DNA of 28,154 nt from an uncultured Gemmatimonadota bacterium (GTDB lineage: Bacteria; Gemmatimonadota; Gemmatimonadetes; Gemmatimonadales; GWC2-71-9), in NCBI GenBank assembly GCA_946887295.1, contig CAMPKP010000028.1:1-28154 (forward strand), in the 5' to 3' direction. Below are positions 7,625 to 15,967 of this stretch, in pieces (the stretch's first letter is position 1; every line of letters starts with the position of its first letter). The notes beneath the pieces were generated by a model, which did no database searches, was not told where the DNA came from, and saw only the letters and a list, made by a program, of their open reading frames with translations. The position numbers were made by a program, and so were the translations under genes.

Positions 7625-8952
7625 GGTGCGTCCTTGTTCGAGAAGAGTCTGCGGCCGAGAATCGCCTCCAGCCGCGCCAGCGCCAAGCGGGTCTCGTAGC
7701 GAGCCCGGACGAGGTCGGCCTCCGCCTCTGCCAGGGTGACCTGGGCGTCGAGCAGATCGAGGATCGTGCTCGCGCCGGCCCGATAGCGCATGCTCTGCAT
7801 GCGGTAGTTCTCGCGTCCCACCTGCACGCCCACCGCCGCCAGCTCCACCGCCGCCCGGCTGGTCTGGTAGCTGTCGTAGGCGGCGGTGACGTCGCGCCGC
7901 ACGACCCGCTCCAGGTCTTCGCGGATGGTGCGTGCCACGTCGCGGGCCACGCGGGCCCGGCTCACCTCGATCTCCCGCTGGCCGTTGTTCCAGATCGGGA
8001 ACGACAGGCTGAAGGTGAGCGAGGTGACGTTGGCCGCGCCGGGAAAGATCTGGGTGTCGTAGCGCTGGTGGACCGCGCCTATGCCCAGAGTCGGGAAGTA
8101 GTCGCTGCGCTGAGACTTGAGCGCCGACTCGGCGGCGCGCTCGTCGGCCCGGGCCGCCCGGTACTGAGGGCCCTGCTCGAGGGCGGCTGCCAGCGCCTCC
8201 GTCAATCCGATCGGCAGCTCGGGAGCCGGCATGGTGTCCAGCGGAACCGCGTCCACGGCCCGCGGCTCCCCGACCCGGCGGCCCAGCTCGAGCTGCGCGG
8301 TGCGCAGCGCATTCTGCTGGCGGAGCACCTCGACCCCGGACCGGGTGACCTCGAGGACGAGCTGCAGCGAGTCGGTCTGGACCGCCGCGCCCGAAGACAC
8401 CCGCGCTCTCGCGACCCCCAGGCCTTCCCGCGCCCGGCTCACCCGCTCCTGCGCCACCCGGGTCAGCTCCTGATTCACCAGCACGTCGTAGTAGCTCGAC
8501 TCGGTCTCCAGCGCGGCCAGGAACCGCTGCTCCAGCTCCCCCGCCTCGGCGCTCGCGACCTCCGCCCGGGTGCGACCGAGCTCGGAGAACTTGCGGAGAC
8601 TGAACACCTCGTACTCGGCGCGGGCCGATCCGACCACCAGCGTGCTGGTGGGATTGGACGGGTCGGCGGGATTGAAGAACTCGGTGGAGTACTTGGTCTC
8701 GTCGAGCCCGACCGAGAGGGAGGGCACGAAGAACGCCAGCATCGCGGCCCGCCGGCCCCATTCGGCGTTGTCGATGTCGCCGAGCGCCTGGACGTAATCC
8801 GGATCCAGCCGGGCGGAGCGGCGGATCGCCTCCTCCAGCGAGATCCGGGGGACCGAGTCCGCCGCGACGGCGGCCACCTGCGCCGGAGGCACCGAGTCGG
8901 CCTGCGCGGCCGGCAGGGTGGCCTGAGCCGCGAGGAGCAGTGCCGAGATCAT
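7621..8952 (-). CDS. TolC-family outer membrane efflux channel
   Basis: A 443-residue outer-membrane factor with signal peptide at about 1-18. The protein shows the two-repeat TolC pattern of long amphipathic helices separated by short beta segments: repeat 1 starts at ISLEEAIRRSARLDPDY and repeat 2 at GLTEALAAALEQGPQYRAARAD. Family-typical features are the strand FSLSFPIWNNGQREIEV and the final helix pair containing RYRAGASTILDLLDAQVTLAEAEADLVRARYE (residues given in parts). The ATG overlaps the pump gene stop by 4 bases (ATGA) and its own stop overlaps the adaptor GTG. It completes the tripartite pump across the outer membrane, and its presence also indicates a diderm host. Confidence 0.93.
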   Translation of the reverse strand: MISALLLAAQATLPAAQADSVPPAQVAAVAADSVPRISLEEAIRRSARLDPDYVQALGDIDNAEWGRRAAMLAFFVPSLSVGLDETKYSTEFFNPADPSNPTSTLVVGSARAEYEVFSLRKFSELGRTRAEVASAEAGELEQRFLAALETESSYYDVLVNQELTRVAQERVSRAREGLGVARARVSSGAAVQTDSLQLVLEVTRSGVEVLRQQNALRTAQLELGRRVGEPRAVDAVPLDTMPAPELPIGLTEALAAALEQGPQYRAARADERAAESALKSQRSDYFPTLGIGAVHQRYDTQIFPGAANVTSLTFSLSFPIWNNGQREIEVSRARVARDVARTIREDLERVVRRDVTAAYDSYQTSRAAVELAAVGVQVGRENYRMQSMRYRAGASTILDLLDAQVTLAEAEADLVRARYETRLALARLEAILGRRLFSNKDAP

Positions 8953-11900
8953 TCGGCCTCCGCCGCCGCGAGCGATCCGCGCTGCACCCGCTCCCGCCCC
9001 CGCATGCGCGAGAGCAGCCCGTCGAAGATCACGTAGACTGCGGGCACCACGTAGAGGGTCAGGAGCGTGGAGAACAGCATGCCCCCGACGATGGCGTAGC
9101 CCAGCGGCCGGCGGCTGAGCGAGCCGGCACCCAGGCCGAGCGCGATGGGAAGCGCCCCCATCACCGTGGCGACCGAAGTCATGAGGATGGGCCGAAGACG
9201 GATCCGGCCGGCCTCGAGCGCCGCCTCGATCGTGGGCATGCCCTTTTCCTTCAGCTGGTTGATGTACTCGACCAGCAGGATCGAGTTCTTGGTGACCAGT
9301 CCGATCAGGAGGATCATGCCGATCTGGCTGTACACGTTGATGGTCGAGCCCGCGAGCCTGAGGGTGAACAGCGCTCCCGTCACCGCGAGGGGCACGGCCA
9401 GGAGCACCGTGAACGGGTGCACCAGCGACTCGAACTGGCTCGCCAGTACCATGAAGACGACGACCAGCGCCAGCACGAAGGCGAAGTAGAGCGACGAGCC
9501 GCTCTCCTCCAGCTCGCGGGATTCTCCCGCCAGGGCCGTGCTGCTGCCCTTGGGCAGCACCTCCGCCGCGATGCGGTTCAGCGAGTCGAGCGCCGCGCCG
9601 AGAGTGAAGCCGGGCGCCAGGCTGGCGGTGAGGGTGGCGGAGCGAACCCGGTTGAAGTGGGCGAGCTCCCGCGGGCCAACGCCTTCCGCCACCGTGGCCA
9701 GCGCCTCGAGCTTCACCAGCCCGCCGTCCCGTCCGCGCAGGTACAGGCCGGTCATGTCGCTCGGAGTGGCACGGGCCCTCGGGTCGAGCTGCACGATCAC
9801 GTCGTACTGCTTGTTGGCCCGGGTGAACGTGCTCACTTCCCTGCCGCCGAGGAGCACCTGCAGGGTCGTGGCGACGTCCCCGACCGCGATGCCCAGATCC
9901 TCGGCCCGGTTCCGGTCGAAGCTGACGGTGAGCTGCGGCTTGTTCACCCGCAGGTCGCTGTCCACGTTGAGCAGGCCCGGTACCATGCGCGCACGCGCGA
10001 GCAGGGTATCGTTGCCCTGCGCCAGGGTGGCGAAGTCGGGATGCTGAATGACGAAGTTGACCGGATTGCCCCAGCCGAAGGCCGGCGGGTTGGTGGCGAA
10101 GGCGAAGACGCCCGGGATTCCGAAGTACCCCGCCTGCACGCCGCCGATGATCTCCTCTGCCGAGCGCTCCCGCTCGGACCAGTCCTTCAGGTTGCTGAAG
10201 ATCATGCCCCGGCTCACGCCGTCTCCGATGTTGACCACGCTGAAGTAGCTCTCGATCTCCGGCGTCTGGGCCTGCACCGCCTCGGCGCGCCGCTGGTACT
10301 CGTCGGTGTACGCCAGCGAGGAGCCTTCGGGAGCGATGATGAAGGAGAAGAACCAGCCGCGGTCCTCGGGCGGAACGAACTCCCGCTCCAGCGTGCGGAA
10401 GACGAAGACGGCGCCGATGGTCACCAGCACCGCGCCGATCACGACCACCGTGCGGTGGCGCACCGCGAGTCCCAGCGTGCGTGCGTAGCCGGCCGCCAGG
10501 CGGGTGAACCCTTCTTCCAGGACCCGGTAGAACCGCCCGTGGCGCTGCGGCACGCGGAGGATCTTGGCGCAGAGCATCGGCGTCAGCGTGAGGGCGACGA
10601 ACCCGGAGATCAGCACCGAGCCGGCGACGGCGACCCCGAACTCGTTGAACAGCCGCCCGGTGGATCCCTTGAGAAAGGCGAGCGGCGTGAAGACCGCCAC
10701 CAGGGAGATGGTCGTCGCAATGACGGCGAAGCCGATCTCTCGGGTGCCGTTCGTCGCCGCGGTCTCGGGGTCCTCGCCCAGCTCCTCCTGGTGCCGGTAG
10801 GCGTTCTCCAGCACGATGATCGCGTCGTCCACCACGATGCCGATGGCGAGCGTGAGCGCCAGCAGGGTGAAGTTGTTGATCGAGAACCCCATGAAGTACA
10901 TGATCGCGAAGGTGGACACGATCGACGTGGGGATCGCCAGACCGGGGATGATCGTCGCCCGCAGGTTGCGGAGGAACACGAAGATGATGACCACCACCAG
11001 CAGCGCGGCGATGATCAGCGTCTCCTGGGCCTCGGTGATGGAGCTCTTGACGAAGATGGACTGGTCGAACGCCGCGGTGATGCTGACGCCCGGGGGCAGC
11101 GACGCCTGGATCCGCGGCAGCTCCTCGTGAATGGCATCGGCCACAGCGATGATGTTCGCCTTCGATTGCCGGATCACCCCGATCGCGACCGCCGGCGTGC
11201 CCTTGAAGCGGAGCGCGCTCCGCTCGTCCTCGGGGGCCAGCTCCACCCGGCCCAGATCCTTCAGCTTGACCAGCACGCCGCCCTCGTTGTCCACCACGAG
11301 GTTCCCGAACTCCTCGGGCGTCTTCAGCTCGCCGAGCGAGCGGACGGTGAACTCCCGGCGGTCGGACTCGATCCGGCCGGCGGGGACCTCGACGTTCCGG
11401 GTCCGGATGGCCTGCTCCACGTCCTGCACCGTGAGCCCGCGCGCCGCCAGCTCGGAGGCCGACAGCCACACCCGCATGGAGAACCGGCGCTCGCCGAAGA
11501 TTCGCGCCTGGCCGACGCCGGGCAGCGTCTGGAGGCGGCTCTTCACCAGCCGGTCGCCGAGGTCGGAGAGCTGAAGCAGGTCGTAGTTCTCGCCCGAGAG
11601 GGCGAGCCAGAAGAACGGCTGAGCGTCGGCGTCCTGTTTGGCCACCACCGGCTCCTCGACGTCCTCGGGCAGGCGCTCGCGGATGCGCGAGACCTTGTCG
11701 CGGGTGTCCTGCGCCGCGGCCTCCACGTCGCGGTCGAGGTTGAACTCGAGGGTGATGTTGCTGAACCCCTCGGCGCTCGAGCTGGTGAGGGTCCGCAGGC
11801 CTTCGACGGTGCTGAGCTCCTCCTCCAGGATGTCGGTCACCGCCGACTCGACCACCTGGGGATTCGCGCCGGGAAGCGCGGTGCTCACCGAGACGATGGG

Positions 11901-12026
11901 CGGGTCCACGTCGGGGAACTCGCGGACCGCCAGCTGGGTGTAGCCGATGGCTCCGAAGAGCACCAGCGCGAGGCTCACCATGCTGGCGAGCACCGGCCGG
12001 CGGATGGAGAGGTCCGATAGCATCAT
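8949..12026 (-). CDS. RND (HAE1-type) efflux transporter
   Basis: A 1025-residue inner-membrane proton-driven pump of the AcrB/MexB class. TM1 starts near residue 11 ([17 protein letters not shown]), and the first periplasmic porter domain follows to about 335. The proton-relay helix [15 protein letters not shown] carries Asp400/Asp401, matching the Asp pair of AcrB, and the TM10 Lys is in [13 protein letters not shown]. The conserved REFPDVDPP near 35-43 and the large second periplasmic loop are also present. Asp in the relay and absence of the metal-pump Met/Glu signatures favour a hydrophobic/amphiphilic (drug-type) exporter rather than a metal CusA. It is first in the operon. Candidate control element: AGTAGTA repeats at 12042-12052. 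No adjacent regulator gene was found. Confidence 0.95.
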   Translation of the reverse strand: MMLSDLSIRRPVLASMVSLALVLFGAIGYTQLAVREFPDVDPPIVSVSTALPGANPQVVESAVTDILEEELSTVEGLRTLTSSSAEGFSNITLEFNLDRDVEAAAQDTRDKVSRIRERLPEDVEEPVVAKQDADAQPFFWLALSGENYDLLQLSDLGDRLVKSRLQTLPGVGQARIFGERRFSMRVWLSASELAARGLTVQDVEQAIRTRNVEVPAGRIESDRREFTVRSLGELKTPEEFGNLVVDNEGGVLVKLKDLGRVELAPEDERSALRFKGTPAVAIGVIRQSKANIIAVADAIHEELPRIQASLPPGVSITAAFDQSIFVKSSITEAQETLIIAALLVVVIIFVFLRNLRATIIPGLAIPTSIVSTFAIMYFMGFSINNFTLLALTLAIGIVVDDAIIVLENAYRHQEELGEDPETAATNGTREIGFAVIATTISLVAVFTPLAFLKGSTGRLFNEFGVAVAGSVLISGFVALTLTPMLCAKILRVPQRHGRFYRVLEEGFTRLAAGYARTLGLAVRHRTVVVIGAVLVTIGAVFVFRTLEREFVPPEDRGWFFSFIIAPEGSSLAYTDEYQRRAEAVQAQTPEIESYFSVVNIGDGVSRGMIFSNLKDWSERERSAEEIIGGVQAGYFGIPGVFAFATNPPAFGWGNPVNFVIQHPDFATLAQGNDTLLARARMVPGLLNVDSDLRVNKPQLTVSFDRNRAEDLGIAVGDVATTLQVLLGGREVSTFTRANKQYDVIVQLDPRARATPSDMTGLYLRGRDGGLVKLEALATVAEGVGPRELAHFNRVRSATLTASLAPGFTLGAALDSLNRIAAEVLPKGSSTALAGESRELEESGSSLYFAFVLALVVVFMVLASQFESLVHPFTVLLAVPLAVTGALFTLRLAGSTINVYSQIGMILLIGLVTKNSILLVEYINQLKEKGMPTIEAALEAGRIRLRPILMTSVATVMGALPIALGLGAGSLSRRPLGYAIVGGMLFSTLLTLYVVPAVYVIFDGLLSRMRGRERVQRGSLAAAEAE

Positions 12027-12041
12027 GGCTCGGTACCTAGC

Positions 12042-12052
12042 AGTAGTAGTAG
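12042..12052 (-). promoter_or_regulatory. AGTAGTA triplet repeats before the RND operon, candidate promoter/operator
   Basis: Tandem AGT triplets lie 16-26 bases upstream of the pump ATG. On the minus strand TATGAT (12058-12053) directly precedes them and could be a -10 box, although no good -35 was found. The same half-site forms the perfect palindrome at 4244-4264. A shared repressor is possible, but this copy is not a full palindrome. Confidence 0.25.
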
Positions 12053-12170
12053 ATCATACGTCGCGCCTGTGCCCGGCGGTTCACCAGAGAACACGTCGCC
12101 CTACGGAACGCCAAAGGTGGAGATTCACCCCGGTGATTACATTGACCCATCCCTTACAGAACCGTCACTC

Positions 12171-12527
12171 ATGGCCGTCAAACTGACGTCGAGGCAGCAG
12201 GCCCAGCTCGCCTACCTCCAGACCGTGCCGCCGAAACTGGGGCGCATTCATGCCGTCATCGAAGAGATGTCGTCACTGCGGGCCGACGAGGCGGTCGTGC
12301 GCGGGTTCGCGCGCCTGCTCGACGAGATCAAAGGCAACGCTTCGGCACTCAGTCTCACCGGGTTGGCGGACACAGCGGGTCTCATGGGTACCATGTCTCG
12401 CCGAGGTGGAGGGCTGCAGATGAAAGTGCGGGGGCTGCGGGAGTTGCTGGGAAGTCTCAGGATCAATTACGAGGCTGCCTTGCGCTCAGCGACGACCCCG
12501 GAATCGTCCGCTCCGGCCGAGGACTGA
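12171..12527 (+). CDS. HPt-like small protein lacking the phospho-acceptor histidine
   Basis: 118 residues, all helical in appearance. The segment LLDEIKGNASALSLTGLADTA (residues 49-69, 21 long when read whole, here LLDEIKGNA plus the rest) resembles the HPt motif AHxLKGSAxxLGxxxLA, in which His transfers phosphate. Here Asp51 occupies the His position. The following LMGTMSRRGGGLQ then a helix to about 104 also fit a four-helix HPt bundle. It may therefore bind a response regulator or kinase without transferring phosphate; this is inference from motif similarity. Start ATG 12171 has no clear ribosome site; an in-frame GTG at 12069 would add 34 Pro/Gly-rich residues. No kinase gene adjoins it. 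Function otherwise unknown. Confidence 0.55.
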   Translation: MAVKLTSRQQAQLAYLQTVPPKLGRIHAVIEEMSSLRADEAVVRGFARLLDEIKGNASALSLTGLADTAGLMGTMSRRGGGLQMKVRGLRELLGSLRINYEAALRSATTPESSAPAED

Positions 12528-12535
12528 GCCTGCAC

Positions 12536-12709
12536 CTATCGGGAGCCGGCCCGTCCGCTCCTGCCGGCCACGCGATCGATGACGGGGCCCAACATCAGGA
12601 CGATCATGGCGTTGACCAGGACACCGATGAGTGCCGACACGAAGGTGAGGGCTCCCAAGATCAAGCCCGCGCCGATGGTGGCGAGGACCACTCCGATCCA
12701 GTAGGACAT
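12536..12709 (-). CDS. Small two-helix membrane protein
   Basis: 57 residues. ATG at 12709 follows GGAGA at suitable distance. Two hydrophobic segments can be seen: about 4-21 (WIGVVLATIGAGLILGAL) and about 24-45 (SALIGVLVNAMIVLMLG), with a basic C-terminus RVAGRSGRAGSR that should face the cytoplasm. No family was recognised. The longer in-frame reading to 12790 has no ribosome site and an Arg-rich start, so it was not used. It is convergent with the HPt-like gene. Confidence 0.55.
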   Translation of the reverse strand: MSYWIGVVLATIGAGLILGALTFVSALIGVLVNAMIVLMLGPVIDRVAGRSGRAGSR

Positions 12710-12810
12710 CGAGCGTCTCCGAAGGAGAACCGAAAAGTGGAGGCATAGGTTACTCAGGCGAGACCCGTCCCGCAACTCCAGCCGTCTCACGCCCGCACCG
12801 AGGAACTCAC

Positions 12811-13473
12811 ATGCGACCGTCGCTCTCCGCCGCCATCCTGCTCGCGGCGCTCTCCGCCCCGTTGGCCGCCCAGGAGCACTCTCACGACCAGTCCGATGCC
12901 GACAAGGCGGCGCATGGCGACGGGGCCATCCCCGCCGGCTGGACCGTTCGTGCCGACCGGGGCGATACCAAGGACGCGAAGGTGGTATCCATGGGCCAGG
13001 GGCTGCATATCACCACCGGGCCCGCCATCATCCTCTATCGCTCCGACACCGAGGGCAGCGGTCCGTTCCACACCCTCGCCACGTTCACCCAGACCAAGCC
13101 GTCGGCGCACGCGGAGGGCTACGGGCTCTTCGTGGGAGGCCGGGACCTCGCCGGTCCGGCGCAGACGTACATCTACTTCCTGGTGCGCCAGGACGGGAGC
13201 TATCTCATCAAGCGGCGCGACGGGGAGAAGACGAGCGACGTCTCCAAGGGCTGGGTCCCGAGCGCGGCGGTGAAGAAGCCGGACGGGAAGGGGCCTTCCA
13301 CCAACCTGCTCGAAGTGGACAACAAGAGCGATCCGAGCCGGGTCGTCTTTCTGGTAAACGGGCAGAAGGTGTACGGCACCGACGCCAAGGGGATGGCGCT
13401 CGACGGCATCGTCGGAATCCGGACCAACCACAACCTCGACGTGCACGTCGCGGGGTTCGACGTGCACCGCTGA
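12811..13473 (+). CDS. Secreted DUF1080/jelly-roll-like protein
   Basis: 220 residues with a signal peptide (about 1-20, cleavage near LAAQ) and a His-rich linker (HSHDQSDADKAAHG). The mature part looks like a concanavalin-type beta-sandwich of the DUF1080/LamG class: GYGLFVGGRD, TYIYFLVRQDGSYLIKRRDG, VVFLVNGQKV and a final GIVGIRTNHNLDVHVAGF strand. Members of that class act on or bind glycans, but no catalytic residues can be assigned here, so a binding or structural role is as likely. Alternative: a periplasmic heme or dioxygen-unrelated LamG protein. It stands alone, convergent with the 130-residue gene. It lies next to no sugar-use genes. Confidence 0.7.
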   Translation: MRPSLSAAILLAALSAPLAAQEHSHDQSDADKAAHGDGAIPAGWTVRADRGDTKDAKVVSMGQGLHITTGPAIILYRSDTEGSGPFHTLATFTQTKPSAHAEGYGLFVGGRDLAGPAQTYIYFLVRQDGSYLIKRRDGEKTSDVSKGWVPSAAVKKPDGKGPSTNLLEVDNKSDPSRVVFLVNGQKVYGTDAKGMALDGIVGIRTNHNLDVHVAGFDVHR

Positions 13474-13487
13474 GCCGGTCCGCTTCC

Positions 13488-13880
13488 TCAGCGCGTCGGG
13501 GGGGCCAGCAGTCGCATGAGGTCGACTTCGACGTGGGGGGTGGCGGGGATGGGGGTGAGGTCGTGCGCGAGGGCACGGGCCACCGCCTGCAGCTCGTACG
13601 GCTCCGCGCCGGCGGCGACGCGGAGCCGGTCCACCTGGCGGGCGATCATTCTGGCCCTGAGCCCCACGCCTTCCGGGCTGCCTGCCACCTCGCTCGCGGC
13701 CTCCACCTCTGCCGGCGCGGCAGCCACGGCGCTGGCCGCCGCGGTGAGGGCCAGGTCCTGGGCCGCGTCGTTCCCCGGATCCACCCGCAGCAGCGCGACC
13801 AGATCGCCGAAACGCTTGACGAAAGCGGAGTTCAGGTCCAGACCCGGTCTCGTGGCAGGAGTCCCGGGGCAAGGTGTCAT
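13488..13880 (-). CDS. Unknown Ala-rich helical protein
   Basis: 130 residues, ATG at 13880 with GGAG about 11 bases before it. The protein is rich in Ala and short helices (LALTAAASAVAAAPAEVEAA, RARMIARQVDRLRVAAGA) and has no signal peptide or membrane span. The end HVEVDLMRLLAPPTR is conserved-looking but unassigned. No domain was recognised. It is divergent from the porin leader; the gap holds the porin promoter. Confidence 0.5.
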   Translation of the reverse strand: MTPCPGTPATRPGLDLNSAFVKRFGDLVALLRVDPGNDAAQDLALTAAASAVAAAPAEVEAASEVAGSPEGVGLRARMIARQVDRLRVAAGAEPYELQAVARALAHDLTPIPATPHVEVDLMRLLAPPTR

Positions 13881-13940
13881 CCCGCGCTCAACTCCGCAAC
13901 CACGCAGCCGCGTGCCCGAAGCGCGCGGTCGGGCGTCCGC

Positions 13941-13970
13941 TTGACGCGGCGCGCCGCCGCGCCATACATT
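13941..13970 (+). promoter_or_regulatory. Predicted promoter of the first TorF-like porin gene
   Basis: TTGACG (13941-13946) and TACATT (13965-13970) are separated by 18 bases. The second porin gene has a similar pair (TTGACC/TACATT), which supports both. Initiation about 7 bases downstream would fall on or near the ATG at 13977, so a leaderless transcript start is possible. Confidence 0.55.
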
Positions 13971-13976
13971 GCGCTC

Positions 13977-14036
13977 ATGCGCCCCGAGACCCGTCGAAAC
14001 CGCAATCCGCTGTCCATCGACCACGCCGTCACGTAG
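13977..14036 (+). CDS. Possible 19-residue leader peptide
   Basis: An ATG lies exactly where transcription from the upstream promoter should begin (leaderless start). It opens a 19-codon frame with four Arg codons, three of them (6, 7 and 9) close together, and closes at TAG 14034-14036. The stop abuts a strand (14036-14046) that can pair with the downstream terminator's left arm. This is the arrangement seen in ribosome-controlled attenuators. The peptide is not proven; a random short frame is the alternative. Confidence 0.3.
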   Translation: MRPETRRNRNPLSIDHAVT

Positions 14037-14078
14037 AGGTTTCGGGCCGTCGCACGTGTGACGCTCTGATGTTTCCAA

Positions 14079-14111
14079 CCCGCCTCGACGTTCGAGGCGG
14101 GTTTTTTGTTT
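14079..14111 (+). terminator. Intrinsic terminator inside the porin leader (attenuator)
   Basis: A perfect 10-bp stem (CCCGCCTCGA / TCGAGGCGGG, loop CGT) is followed by TTTTTTGTTTT. The T tract is on the plus side only. No plus-strand gene ends upstream, so it stops the leader transcript itself, 24 bases before the porin start codon. Upstream strands can form alternative pairs: 13995-14001 with 14038-14044, and GAGG..CGGG (14036-14046) with CCCGCCTC (14079-14086). Confidence 0.8.
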
Positions 14112-14134
14112 TCACCATCCCGAAGGGAGAGACC

Positions 14135-14965
14135 ATGTTGCGACCGAAGTTGCTGGGCATCGCCGCGCTGGCCGTCGGTCTGTCGGCCGCCGCGCGAACC
14201 GCCCGGGCACAAGCCGCCGTCGGCGCGGATCTCGGCCTGTTCAGCGGCTACGTCTGGCGGGGGGTGAGCCTCACCAATCGCCCCGTGGGGCAGCCGGGCG
14301 TATACCTCATCGTTCCGGCCGGAGCCGCGTCGCTGACGGTGGGTGGCTGGGCGAACGTGGACCTCGGCCGCTACGACGGCAGCGACGACCTCAGCCAGAG
14401 CGGAGGAGCCTCGAGCCTCGACCTGTCCGAGTTCGACCCCTGGGCGGAGGTGAGCCTGCCGGCGGGCAAGGCCATGCTCACCGGCGGGGTGATCGGGTAC
14501 GTCTTCCCCAACGACTTCGGCGCCACCGACGACTTCAACACCTGGGAGGTCTACGGCAAGGTCGGGCTCAGCGCCCCACTCAGCCCGAAGCTCGCGGTGT
14601 ACTACGACTTCGATAAGGTGGACGGGGCCTACATCGAGGGCAGCATCGGCCATTCGGTGCCGCTGGGCTCCTCCATCTCGCTCAACTTGGGCGCGCTCGC
14701 CGGCTTCAGTGCCGGCCAGGCCGAGGCTGACTCCCCGGGCGAGCTCAACAACTTCTTCGCGAACGGCTTCACCCACCTCGACCTGTCCGCCGGCGTGCCG
14801 CTCTCGGCAGGCATCTTCTCCATCACGCCGGTGCTCCATCTTCTCGTCAACGGCGACGAGGTCACCAAGTTCACCTCGCCGGGGAACGAGAGCGACGTGA
14901 AGGCGTGGGGCGGACTGACCGTGAGCTGGTCCCGTCCCCTGGGGACCGCCGCCACCTCGAAATAG
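14135..14965 (+). CDS. TorF-family putative porin (copy 1)
   Basis: 276 residues with a signal peptide (about 1-26, cleavage ARAQ). The mature protein is a beta-barrel-like run of alternating strands, with the family hallmarks LFSGYVWRGVSL near the start, FNTWEVYGKVGL in the middle, and THLDLSAGVPLSAGIFSITPVLH near the end. This matches the TorF/TIGR02001-type putative porins of Gram-negative bacteria, sometimes linked to uptake of small nitrogen compounds; the substrate is unknown. AAGGGAG lies 5-6 bases before the ATG at 14135. Expression is probably limited by the leader terminator at 14079-14111. It is the first of two close paralogues. Confidence 0.82.
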   Translation: MLRPKLLGIAALAVGLSAAARTARAQAAVGADLGLFSGYVWRGVSLTNRPVGQPGVYLIVPAGAASLTVGGWANVDLGRYDGSDDLSQSGGASSLDLSEFDPWAEVSLPAGKAMLTGGVIGYVFPNDFGATDDFNTWEVYGKVGLSAPLSPKLAVYYDFDKVDGAYIEGSIGHSVPLGSSISLNLGALAGFSAGQAEADSPGELNNFFANGFTHLDLSAGVPLSAGIFSITPVLHLLVNGDEVTKFTSPGNESDVKAWGGLTVSWSRPLGTAATSK

Positions 14966-15002
14966 GTGGAAAAACGCAGAGGGCATCGGGCACGGCGGTT
15001 GC

Positions 15003-15030
15003 TTGACCGTCGTGCACCGTCCGGTACATT
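15003..15030 (+). promoter_or_regulatory. Predicted promoter of the second porin gene
   Basis: TTGACC (15003-15008) and TACATT (15025-15030) have a 16-base spacer. The -10 box and start of -35 are the same as those of copy 1. A transcript would start near 15037, inside the tandem repeat, so the second gene can be expressed independently. Confidence 0.5.
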
Positions 15031-15058
15031 GACTTTCAGACGCCGACTTTCAGACGCC
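15031..15058 (+). repeat. Tandem 14-base repeat in the leader of porin copy 2
   Basis: GACTTTCAGACGCC is repeated exactly twice without spacer, directly after the -10 box. A third, partial TTTCAG follows at 15061. Such direct repeats next to the transcription start may be a regulator site or a slippage duplication. Confidence 0.8.
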
Positions 15059-15101
15059 CATTTCAGTCGTCCCACCCGGAAAAGCCTCCGAAGGAGATCT
15101 C

Positions 15102-15962
15102 ATGAAGGCAGCGAACCTGCTGAGGACGATTGCGCTCGGGATCCTGCTGGCAGCGCCCGTCAGCGCGGCATACGCGCAGGCCGAGATCGGGGCGCAGCTG
15201 GACCTCTTCAGCTCCTACGTGTGGCGGGGCGTGAGTCTGGCGAACAAGCCCGTAGCGCAGCCGGATGTCTGGGTGAGCTTCCCGGCGGGCACTGCCTCGA
15301 TCACCGCGGGGGGCTGGACCAGCATCGAGATAGGGAAGTACGACGGCAGTGACGACATCAGCGAGAGCGGCGGGCTCTCGGCGTTCAACCTCGCCGAATT
15401 CAATCCCTACGCGGAGGTGAGCTTCGGGGCGGGGAAGGCGACGTTGACCGGTGGTGTCATCGGATACATCTACCCCAACGATACCGACAACGGGCTCAAC
15501 AGCGACTTCAACACCTGGGAGATCTACGGCAAGGTGGGGCTCGACACCCCGCTCGCTCCGGAGATCTCTCTGTATTACGACATCGACAAGGTCAACGGCG
15601 CGTACCTGGAAGGCGCCGTGTCGCATTCCCTGGCACTGGACGAGAATCACACGCTGGACCTGGGGGCGCTCGCCGGCTTCACCGCGGGTCAGAATTTCGA
15701 CCCGGATTCCGACGACTTCACCAACAATTTCGAGGACAACGGCTTCACGCACCTGGACCTGTCGGCCGGCGTGCCGCTCACCGCGGGCATGTTCTCGATC
15801 ACTCCGGTGCTCCACTTTCAGATCGGGGTGGACGAGCTGACCAAGTTCACTTCCCTGTCGAACGAGAGTGACGTGAAGCTCTGGGGCGGGGTCTCGATCG
15901 GCTGGTCGAACGCGGTGGAAGAGGAGGAGGCAGCGGCGGGAACGGAAGCGGCGGAGCAGTAG
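15102..15962 (+). CDS. TorF-family putative porin (copy 2)
   Basis: 286 residues, with a signal peptide (about 1-26) and clear paralogy to copy 1: LFSSYVWRGVSLANKPV, DFNTWEIYGKVGL, THLDLSAGVPLTAGMFSITPVLHF. Differences are concentrated in short stretches (for example NGLNSDF and QNFDPDSDDFTN), likely surface loops. The C-terminus has a Glu/Ala-rich tail (EEEEAAAGTEAAEQ) absent from copy 1. AAGGAG precedes the ATG. It has its own promoter and lacks the intrinsic terminator of copy 1. The tail could be periplasmic or a late addition. Substrate unknown. Confidence 0.82.
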   Translation: MKAANLLRTIALGILLAAPVSAAYAQAEIGAQLDLFSSYVWRGVSLANKPVAQPDVWVSFPAGTASITAGGWTSIEIGKYDGSDDISESGGLSAFNLAEFNPYAEVSFGAGKATLTGGVIGYIYPNDTDNGLNSDFNTWEIYGKVGLDTPLAPEISLYYDIDKVNGAYLEGAVSHSLALDENHTLDLGALAGFTAGQNFDPDSDDFTNNFEDNGFTHLDLSAGVPLTAGMFSITPVLHFQIGVDELTKFTSLSNESDVKLWGGVSIGWSNAVEEEEAAAGTEAAEQ

Positions 15963-15967
15963 CGCCG

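Noticed and set aside
12069..12170. A longer N-terminus for the HPt-like gene
   Set aside because: The added residues are Pro/Gly rich without homology; the start nonetheless remains uncertain.
13995..14063. A pseudoknot-type pairing (CGTCAC 14027-14032 with GTGACG 14058-14063) and a possible known riboswitch in the porin leader
   Set aside because: The helix crosses the other leader pairing and no known riboswitch core was recognised, so it was not listed separately.
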